Positions 49,155-56,171 of a DNA stretch of 64,000 nucleotides are shown here, one piece after another. The stretch spans positions 4,004,001 through 4,068,000 of the forward strand of contig CP051232.1 of NCBI GenBank assembly GCA_017792445.1, written 5' to 3'. A program made the position numbers and the translations under genes. Origin of the DNA: Maritimibacter sp. (GTDB taxonomy: Bacteria; Pseudomonadota; Alphaproteobacteria; Rhodobacterales; Rhodobacteraceae). Numbering within the stretch: position 1 is the first letter of the stretch; each line of letters opens with the position of its first letter. The notes beneath the pieces were generated by a model, which saw only the letters and a list, made by a program, of their open reading frames with translations, ran no database searches and was not told where the DNA came from.

Positions 49155-49907
49155 TCAACCAATGGTGGCGAGCGCCGGGAACCTCTCGAGCAGCCAGAAC
49201 GAGAAGGCGGTGAACTGGCCGGTCAGCATCATCAGGCCGACGGTCCACAGCAAAAGCCCCATCACCTTCTCGATCCGGTCCATGTGGCGTTTCATCCAGT
49301 TCATCACGCCCTGAAGGCGCGGGAAGAACAGCGCGACCAGCAGGAACGGGATGCCCAGCCCAAGCGCGTAGACGCCCAGAAGCGTCGTGCCGCGCACAAG
49401 GCTGGCTTCCGAGGCGGCCAGTGACAGGATCGCGCCCAGTTGCGGGCCGATGCAGGGGGTCCAGCCGAAGGCGAAGGCAAGGCCCAGCACGTAGGCCCCG
49501 AAAGCGCTGCCGCCCTTGTCGCCGGCCTCTACACGCAACTCGCGGTCCATGAAGCCGATCCGGTAGACCCCGATGAAATGCGCGCCGAAGACCATCACCA
49601 CGATCCCGGCCCCGACCACGAACCATTCCTGGTTTTGCAGGAAGAAGGCTCCGAAGGCCGAGGCGGTGAACCCCAGAAACAGGAACACCGTCGACAGCCC
49701 CAGCACGAAGAACAGCGCCGCCAGCAGGACGCGGCGGCGGTCGCCGATAGAGCCCTGCATCTCTCCCATGCTGATGCCGCCCATATAGGCGAGGTACGGC
49801 GGCACGATCGGCAGGACGCAGGGCGACAGGAACGAGATGAAGCCAGCCGATAGCGCGACGATCATCGCGGGGATGAGGCTGGCGTCGAAGATGTCTATGC
49901 CGAACAT
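49155..49907 (-). CDS. ccdA: CcdA/DsbD-like thiol-reductant transporter for cytochrome c biogenesis
   Basis: 250 residues with six predicted spans. The two redox cysteines are in LSPCVLPIVPPYLAY (span 1) and GWTPCIGPQLGAIL (span 4), the CcdA hallmark. It passes electrons across the membrane to reduce periplasmic thiols for heme attachment. ATG at 49907 starts directly before the first span; an upstream extension is not hydrophobic and is rejected. Confidence 0.92.
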   Translation of the reverse strand: MFGIDIFDASLIPAMIVALSAGFISFLSPCVLPIVPPYLAYMGGISMGEMQGSIGDRRRVLLAALFFVLGLSTVFLFLGFTASAFGAFFLQNQEWFVVGAGIVVMVFGAHFIGVYRIGFMDRELRVEAGDKGGSAFGAYVLGLAFAFGWTPCIGPQLGAILSLAASEASLVRGTTLLGVYALGLGIPFLLVALFFPRLQGVMNWMKRHMDRIEKVMGLLLWTVGLMMLTGQFTAFSFWLLERFPALATIG

Positions 49908-50041
49908 GGCCGTCCCGGTTGCTGCTGCGTGTCCGCGTGTCGCGCCTGCATAGCCCGCGTCCCGCCCGGCGTCACCTGTCCCGAAAGTCACATCCCCGTG
50001 GACTGTTGCCTGCCGGACCGCACGGCCCTATCAGGCGGGCT

Positions 50042-50284
50042 ATGGAGAACGAGATTTCTTTCGACGCCGAACTGGACGCGCGCGGGCTGATCTGCCCCCT
50101 GCCCGTCCTGAAACTGCGCAAGCGTCTTCAGGCGCTGACGCCCGGTCAGGTGATGCGGGTGCTGGCCGACGATCCGGTCGCGGTCGTGGATATCCCGCAC
50201 TTTTGTTCCGAGGCCGGACACACGCTTCTGGAGAGCGCCGTCGACGGGGTGGAACAGGTCTATTTCATTAGGAAAACCGGCTGA
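50042..50284 (+). CDS. TusA-family sulfurtransferase
   Basis: 80 residues. The persulfide-carrying Cys18 lies in DARGLICPLPVLKLRK, the CPxP hallmark; the rest, VMRVLADDPVAVVDIPHFC, matches the family. It moves sulfur between donors and acceptors. The best ATG is at 50042, beginning the conserved domain. It is divergent from ccdA; both act in thiol chemistry, though no direct link is shown. Confidence 0.9.
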   Translation: MENEISFDAELDARGLICPLPVLKLRKRLQALTPGQVMRVLADDPVAVVDIPHFCSEAGHTLLESAVDGVEQVYFIRKTG

Positions 50285-50399
50285 AAAGCGCCGATCCGGC
50301 GATTTGCGTCTCTGGTGCTGCAAGGGCATTATATGGGCCAAGCCGACGCGATTTGGTCAGCGTCATAGCCGATGTCGATCTTTTGGGGGATCGCAATAA

Positions 50400-52610
50400 G
50401 TGACTGGGATTCCATCGGAAAACCGGAAAGCACTGAACGAGATGAGCTGGGAGGCCCGTCTTGAGAAAGCGCGTGCCAAACGCGAGGAAGTGCTGCGGGC
50501 GAAGGCTGCCGGGGAGTCCGCGGTCAAACCCCCTGTGGACAATCCCAAACCACGGCCGTCACTGAAGCCCGATCCTGTGGCTGAAAACGCGCCGCCGGAC
50601 TCTCCTACTGCGCTATTTTCCACGGCTCCGGCCGCCCGGACCACCGCCGATCCAGCCGCGACGCGGCCGCCGGAACGGCCCTCCGAGCCAGCCCCCGAAC
50701 GGGCCTCCAAACGGGGCCCCGAGGGCGCGGGCAAGCCCGCTGCGGCGCAGGCGGCGAAACCCGGCGCGATGGCTGCGCGCGAGTCGGCGCTCAAGCCGCT
50801 GTTGGACCGAAGGCGGGCTGCTGCTGCGGCGGCACCGAAGCCCGCAGCGCCATCGTCCCCGGCATCCGCACCGACGCCGACGCCTGCGGTTCCGCCGACC
50901 GCAGCGCCTGCGGTGGCTTCCACCGCGATGCCGTTCGACCGGAAGAAAGCCGACACGCGCATCCAGAAGCTCGCGCCCGCAGCACATCCGCCGCAAAGAC
51001 CGCCACGGTCGAACCGGCGGCGCATGGTGAACGTGGGTCTGGGATTCTTCGCCGGATTGGGCGTTGGCGCCGTGGCGATGCTGCTGAAGTCGCCTGCCCC
51101 GCAGGGCGATCCCGTCGCCATGGACCAGACCCCGCCGCCCGCTGTCGAGGGCCGGGTTCTCGAGACCGCCGAACCGGACAGCATCTTCACCGAGAACGTC
51201 GTGCCGGACGGCGTAGCGACGGACGAGGTCGCAAGTGCAGGTGTTGTGGCTGAAGACGCCGTCAGCGACAGCGTCGTACCGGACGAGCCCGTCACCGAAG
51301 ACGTTGCCGAGATCGTGCCTTCGTCGGAAAGCGAACCGGACGCGGCGGCGGAAAGCGTGCTGACCAACATCCAGCCGACTTCGGCCCTATCTGAGGCCCT
51401 ATCTGAGGCCCCGTCAGAAGCGCCGGACGCCGATGTACAGCCGGACCTTCCGGGAGAGCCGGTCGTCGGCCTGCCGACCGGCGTGACCGCAGACACGCCG
51501 CCGGAGGACGCCGCGCCAGCCAAGGATCCCGTCGCGGACGTTCCCCCGGTCGACGCGCCGCCGGTCGAGACTGCGACTGTCGAAGGGCTTGCAGAGGAAA
51601 GCGCGACCGAGGAGGCGCCCGTCGCCGAGGCTCCGATCGCGGAAACACCCGTTACGGACAGCCCGGACGCGTTGGCGGAACTCGACGCCGGGCCTGCATC
51701 GCCTGCCCCCGACATTTCGCCCGCGCCCCCGGCTCCGGCCTCGGCGGATGCGCCGCCGCCGCCGCGCCCCACCGATCTTGTCGCTCCGGCGAGCCCCACC
51801 CGCCCGGTCGTCGGCCCCGCGCCGCTGCGGCCCGAGGCGGTGGCTTCGGCCACTTTGCCCACGCCACGGCCAACCGAGGGCGAAATGCCCCTGAGTGCCG
51901 AGCGCGGGCCCTTCACGCCGGACGCCGCCGCAGAGGACCGTCTGCGCGAACTTGGCCGCCCTGACACCCTTGAGACGGCCACCGACACCGGCGCGCTTCC
52001 GGTCCTGGCCGGCCTGACGCCGCCGGCGCAGGTGTTTGCATGGGCGACGCCGCCGGTGCTGGAAACGCCGGGCGCGCGCCCTGCCCCCGTGCTCGCCTCG
52101 GCCCCCGCCGATCCGCCGTTCCGCAGCGCCCTTGTCCTGCTGGGCGCCACCGGGACCAGCGGCCTCGCACCCGTTACCGACACCACCCCGCCCGAGCCGG
52201 TCATCGTCATCCCGAACAGCGGTGACCTGATGGTCTGGATCTTCGCCGAGCCAAGCGTCGACGAGGACATGATCGACACCACCCGGCAGGTCGTTGCCCA
52301 GCTTGGGCTTCCGGTCCGCCGGATCGTCCGTGTCGACTATCAGATCTCGGAAAACCAGGTGCGGTTCTACGACACGTGGGCGGCGGAAGGCGCAGGCGTG
52401 CTGGCGGACGGGCTTCATGCGGCGCCGAGGGATTTCGTCGGCTCGGGCTACAACCCCGACGGCGGTGTGCTGGAGATCTACCTGGCGAACGAGGACGCGG
52501 TACATGCGCCGTTCCGTGGCGCGGGCGGCACCGGCGCGTCGACCGGCATTCCCGAAACCGTCGAGGAAAAGCTGCGCGACAGCCTGCTGTCCAAGCTGCG
52601 CGACGAGTGA
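50400..52610 (+). CDS. Large Pro/Ala-rich single-span protein with a C-terminal folded domain
   Basis: 736 residues from a GTG at 50400 (an ATG at codon 15 is the alternative). Order: a short basic coiled-coil-like stretch (EARLEKARAKREEVLRAKAAG), a Pro/Ala/Thr-rich segment, a single span near residue 210 (MVNVGLGFFAGLGVGAVAML), a very long acidic Pro/Ala/Glu/Asp-rich region (to about 560), and a folded end (LMVWIFAEPSVDEDMIDTTRQVVAQLGLPVRRIVRVDYQ). The end is reminiscent of LytR-C-type envelope domains. The topology places the long region and folded end outside the membrane. Function is unknown. Confidence 0.75.
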   Translation: MTGIPSENRKALNEMSWEARLEKARAKREEVLRAKAAGESAVKPPVDNPKPRPSLKPDPVAENAPPDSPTALFSTAPAARTTADPAATRPPERPSEPAPERASKRGPEGAGKPAAAQAAKPGAMAARESALKPLLDRRRAAAAAAPKPAAPSSPASAPTPTPAVPPTAAPAVASTAMPFDRKKADTRIQKLAPAAHPPQRPPRSNRRRMVNVGLGFFAGLGVGAVAMLLKSPAPQGDPVAMDQTPPPAVEGRVLETAEPDSIFTENVVPDGVATDEVASAGVVAEDAVSDSVVPDEPVTEDVAEIVPSSESEPDAAAESVLTNIQPTSALSEALSEAPSEAPDADVQPDLPGEPVVGLPTGVTADTPPEDAAPAKDPVADVPPVDAPPVETATVEGLAEESATEEAPVAEAPIAETPVTDSPDALAELDAGPASPAPDISPAPPAPASADAPPPPRPTDLVAPASPTRPVVGPAPLRPEAVASATLPTPRPTEGEMPLSAERGPFTPDAAAEDRLRELGRPDTLETATDTGALPVLAGLTPPAQVFAWATPPVLETPGARPAPVLASAPADPPFRSALVLLGATGTSGLAPVTDTTPPEPVIVIPNSGDLMVWIFAEPSVDEDMIDTTRQVVAQLGLPVRRIVRVDYQISENQVRFYDTWAAEGAGVLADGLHAAPRDFVGSGYNPDGGVLEIYLANEDAVHAPFRGAGGTGASTGIPETVEEKLRDSLLSKLRDE

Positions 52611-52628
52611 TCCGGCGGGCTCGCGGCG

Positions 52629-53222
52629 TCAGACGTCTGCGGGGTCGATCAGTTCCAGACCGATCCAGTGCATCAGTTGGCCAAGCTCGGGTGCCGCGCC
52701 CTCCAGCACGATATGCCCCACCTCCTTGCCCGCGCAGCACAGCGCAACGACAAGGTTCTTGGTCATCGCGTCCAGGTCGAACGCGTCGATGTTGGTGCGC
52801 ACAAGGCCGCCAAGCGGGCCGCCGATGTCGTCAAGGCTGATCCACGTCAGCACCTCGCCGCCGTCGATGAAGGTGCGCGGATCGCGCGGCGCGGTGAACC
52901 GGGAGGGCGCAATCAGCAGGTCGCCGCCCGCAAGGTCGCGCCGTTCGGTGTTGTACTTCGAGGGGTGAATCTCGATCCCGAAATGCTCAGAGATCGCGGC
53001 GCAGACCGGGGCGTTGAGTTCCGCGTTGCTCAGCGTGGCCGAGTCCATCGGGTGATCGCGCAGCGCAAGCAGCGCGGCGACGGTACTCAGGCGCGGACAG
53101 GGAAAGCGGTCGACACCCCAGAAGCGCAATTCGCGCAGGAAGGGCACTGTTTCGAACGGCCCCGCGTCGAAGCGTATCGCGTAATACTGACGGTCGCGTG
53201 CGTAGTGGAAGCTAATTTCCAT
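52629..53222 (-). CDS. Protein of unknown function paired with a glycosyltransferase
   Basis: 197 residues with no signal peptide and no recognised domain. It includes FHYARDRQYYAIRFDAGPFETVPFLRELRFWGVDRFPCPRLSTV and a C-terminal LVVALCCAGKEVGHIVLEGA. GGGGGAGC precedes the ATG at 53222, which overlaps the end of the glycosyltransferase gene by 11 bases. The pairing suggests a role in the same surface-sugar process. Confidence 0.7.
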   Translation of the reverse strand: MEISFHYARDRQYYAIRFDAGPFETVPFLRELRFWGVDRFPCPRLSTVAALLALRDHPMDSATLSNAELNAPVCAAISEHFGIEIHPSKYNTERRDLAGGDLLIAPSRFTAPRDPRTFIDGGEVLTWISLDDIGGPLGGLVRTNIDAFDLDAMTKNLVVALCCAGKEVGHIVLEGAAPELGQLMHWIGLELIDPADV

Positions 53223-55275
53223 TGAAGCTCCCCCTTTTGCCACCGTTCGAGACCGGCATGAAATCCCCGGTGGTGCCGCCGTTCGCCATGCTAAGCGCAT
53301 GCTCCAGATCGGTGACCGTCTTGTAGGTGCCCAGCAGCACGTGAACGCCCTCGTCCGGGTGGTTGACCGCGAAAAAGTCGATCCGGCCCAGCCCGAAGCT
53401 GAGCACCGTGCGCGGCAGCGCCGCCAGTGCGGTCTGCATGTCGGGGTAGCGGCGCGAGATGACGCGCCGCCGCCCCTGCTCTACCACCAGCGCGTCAAGG
53501 TCGCGCAGCGCCGGGTGGCTGGCGAGCTCTGCGTCCGAGACGACATCCACCCCGCGCAAGTCGCGGTATTCCGGCAGCCGGGCTATCGCCTCGCCCGCCG
53601 TCATCGACCGGACCGAGCGCAGGACAAGCCGCGTGTCATAGCCATAGCCCCGGTACGCGGGCATGAAGGCCAGGCCGCCGATTTCCTGTTCTGCCGTGCC
53701 GCCACGGGCGCCGAAGACCGGGTCCAGCCCCAGCGACAACGCCGCCTCGACATCAAGGTCGATGCGGAACGCGCCGAAGTCGTCGGGCAGATAGGCCAGC
53801 ATCTCGCGCATGGTCGGGAAACCGGCGGACCACAATTTCTTTTCCTTCCGCGCCCGCACCGCCGCAAGGAAGGACCCGCCCATGAAGTACTTGTAGGCCG
53901 CATTGGTCCGCCCCGACACGTCGCGCTGGATCTCGGGGCCGGTGGCGGACACGCTGGCGCCGTGCAGCCGTCGCAGAACGTGGAATTTGCGGGTGTGCGG
54001 GATGCTGAGCCCGGCCAGCGCCATCCGTGTGTGCAGGTGGTGATCGGAACTGAGAACGAGGCTTTCGTCGTAGCGCATCCGCTCCATCACGTCGCGGCGG
54101 TAGAAGCCGGTGCCATGCAGCGCCACCTTGCCGCGCCTGCGCAGCAGATCGTTGATGTCGCGCGACTGGCCGACGAAGGACTTCAACCCGCCGGTCCCCT
54201 CGTCGAACTCGATCCAGCTGGAATGGCATCCGTGCGCGCCGTCATTGGTCGCAAGACAGTCCAGCTGATCCTCGAACCGCGACGGGAACGAGAAATCGTC
54301 GTCGTCGTGGATCGCGATGTAGAACCCCCGCGCGGCATCGGTGATCCGGTTGCGCGCGGTGGGGATCGACGGCTCGTCCAGCGACAGCAGACGGATATCC
54401 AGCATCGGAAACGCCGCGCGCAGCCTGGCCTCGTCAAGCCGCGCGTCGGGTGGCGTGCCGTTCTCGCAGATCACCACCTCGAAGTCCTGCACGGTCTGCG
54501 CGGCAAGGCCGTTCAGGCAATAGGCAAGGTGATCGCTGCGGTTGGTGCGGTCGATGGTGGCGATGGCGACAGTGATCGCGGGGCCGAAGACATCGGGGTT
54601 TCGATAGTCGGAATAGCGGAACGGTTGGCGGCGGAAGATCGACATATCCGCCAGCAGCGTCTTCTTGTGCTCTTCGGTGAACTGCCCCTGTGCCCGCGCG
54701 TCCGAAAAGGGATGCCGTTCGTGCAGCACCCGGTCCGAGCGGAACACATCCACCCGGCGGCCATAGCGCCGCAACCGCTGGCACAGGTCGTTGTCCTCGC
54801 CGCCGTAGTCGAAGTACCGGGTATCGAAACCACCGATCTCGATCAGCGCCGCGCGGCTGAACAGGTTGCAGCACCCCTCGCCCCAGCTTGGGCGCAGCCG
54901 CATCCGCGCGGGCTTGCCGTCCTCGTACTGAAAATCCGTCGCCTGCAGGTTCACGAATGCCGTCCGGCCGCTGGCCACTGTGCCCGCTAGATCGGCCAAA
55001 GTCTCGTCCGGCAGCAAAAGCTGCACGTCCGCGTCGATCTTCAGGACGACATCGTTGCTGGCCTCGGCGATGCCGATGTTGTTGGCTTCCGACAGGCACC
55101 AGCGGCTTGCCTCCACCCGCACGACGCGACAGCCGTCGACCGGGCCAAGCGGCGCGGCAGAGCCGAAGTCCACAAGAAGGATCTCGGTAATGCTGGGCAG
55201 CGCCTTCAGGCAGTCGATGCAGGTCTGAAGCCGTTCCAGTGACCAGTCGCGAAAAGGAATAAAAGCTGAAATCAT
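53212..55275 (-). CDS. Bifunctional two-domain glycosyltransferase
   Basis: 687 residues with two GT-A-type modules. The first (1-210) has ISAFIPFRDWSLERLQTCIDCL, the metal DxD-like KIDADVQLLL, and the acceptor-side GEDNDLCQRL. The second (about 230-450) has VAIATIDRTNRSDHLAYCLNGL and IAIHDDDDFSFPSRFE. A C-terminal 230-residue region of unknown fold follows. It probably adds two sugars in turn to an extracellular polysaccharide or a glycan; substrates are unknown. Confidence 0.82.
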   Translation of the reverse strand: MISAFIPFRDWSLERLQTCIDCLKALPSITEILLVDFGSAAPLGPVDGCRVVRVEASRWCLSEANNIGIAEASNDVVLKIDADVQLLLPDETLADLAGTVASGRTAFVNLQATDFQYEDGKPARMRLRPSWGEGCCNLFSRAALIEIGGFDTRYFDYGGEDNDLCQRLRRYGRRVDVFRSDRVLHERHPFSDARAQGQFTEEHKKTLLADMSIFRRQPFRYSDYRNPDVFGPAITVAIATIDRTNRSDHLAYCLNGLAAQTVQDFEVVICENGTPPDARLDEARLRAAFPMLDIRLLSLDEPSIPTARNRITDAARGFYIAIHDDDDFSFPSRFEDQLDCLATNDGAHGCHSSWIEFDEGTGGLKSFVGQSRDINDLLRRRGKVALHGTGFYRRDVMERMRYDESLVLSSDHHLHTRMALAGLSIPHTRKFHVLRRLHGASVSATGPEIQRDVSGRTNAAYKYFMGGSFLAAVRARKEKKLWSAGFPTMREMLAYLPDDFGAFRIDLDVEAALSLGLDPVFGARGGTAEQEIGGLAFMPAYRGYGYDTRLVLRSVRSMTAGEAIARLPEYRDLRGVDVVSDAELASHPALRDLDALVVEQGRRRVISRRYPDMQTALAALPRTVLSFGLGRIDFFAVNHPDEGVHVLLGTYKTVTDLEHALSMANGGTTGDFMPVSNGGKRGSFNGN

Positions 55276-55303
55276 AGGCGTCTCGCGGGACGTCGGTTCG
55301 GGC

Positions 55304-55951
55304 CTAGGCCTCGGAACTCAGGTACTGCTCGATGGTCGCGATCTCGGTGGTACAGAACAATTGTCCCGTCGGCAGACCGGCTTCGGTGGCGGCGGTCACC
55401 TCGGTCGCTTCCTCGGCCTCGGCCTCTGCATCGTCGGCTTCGGCCACCTCGTCGGTCTGGTCGCCGGCCTCGTCGGCAGCGTCCTCGTCACCGGCGTCCT
55501 GATCGCCGGAGCCCTCGATCAACGTACCAAGGTCCAATTCGGCCACGTCGTCGGCGGCGGGCGCCGGGGCGGTGACGATGGTGGGCGTTCCAAGACCGCC
55601 GCAGGCGATCACAAGGTTCTCCGCCCCGTCCGAGAACTCGATCGAGTCGGCATTGACCACGCAGGTCAGAAGCGTGGCGCTAGCCACACCGTCCAGCAAC
55701 GCCTGCCGGGCCGAAGCGACGGACAGTTTCCCCTCGACCCCGGTGAAGGCCACGACGCCGCTTGCTTCCAGCAGGTCGAGGAATTCCAGCGTCTTGGCCA
55801 TCAGGCTGTCGGCATCCGGTTCGCCCTCGAACAGATCCGCGCCGCACAGTTCCTGCGCGGTGCCGGTAATCGGCGCGATGGCGGCGGTAAGCGAAACGAG
55901 ACCCAGCCTCGCATACGCAAGCGTTGTATTGAGTTTCCTGAAATCGGACAT
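55304..55951 (-). CDS. Secreted acidic protein of unknown function
   Basis: 215 residues. A hydrophobic N-terminal segment (LAYARLGLVSLTAAIAPITG) fits a signal sequence with cleavage before QELCGAD. Cysteines occur in ELCGADL, TLLTCVVNAD, VIACGG and LFCTTE, so up to two disulfides are possible. The last third is a long Asp/Glu/Ala run (GDQDAGDEDAADEAGDQTDE...). ATG at 55951 follows AGGGG. Its neighbours are envelope and glycan genes. I do not recognise the family. Confidence 0.72.
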   Translation of the reverse strand: MSDFRKLNTTLAYARLGLVSLTAAIAPITGTAQELCGADLFEGEPDADSLMAKTLEFLDLLEASGVVAFTGVEGKLSVASARQALLDGVASATLLTCVVNADSIEFSDGAENLVIACGGLGTPTIVTAPAPAADDVAELDLGTLIEGSGDQDAGDEDAADEAGDQTDEVAEADDAEAEAEEATEVTAATEAGLPTGQLFCTTEIATIEQYLSSEA

Positions 55952-56127
55952 GCAAACACCCCTGACCCTACGTCGATGATTGCGGGATTTTGATCCAATT
56001 ATCAACCGCCTCGCGCGTTTCGTGCAGGTATTGAACGAAGTTAACGCATTGCAGGGACTACCAGCGCGGTTCCGGCGGCAACCATGCGGCGAAAAGCACG
56101 GACGGGTGCGCCCCGGACAAAGAAAAA

Positions 56128-56147
56128 GGGCGGCCCGTTGGCCGCCC
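56128..56147 (-). terminator. Intrinsic terminator of rne
   Basis: Leftward, GGGCGGCC (from 56140-56147) pairs with GGCCGCCC (from 56128-56135) over a 4-base loop and is followed by T5 (A5 at 56123-56127). It lies 24 bases after the rne stop. Confidence 0.87.
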
Positions 56148-56171
56148 CTTCGTTGTTCCGTCATCCGGGCG

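Noticed and set aside
50363-52282. A 639-codon Ser/Gly-rich frame opposite to the Pro/Ala-rich envelope protein
   Set aside because: Composition follows from reading the repeated Pro/Ala/Glu codons backwards; no start site or domain.
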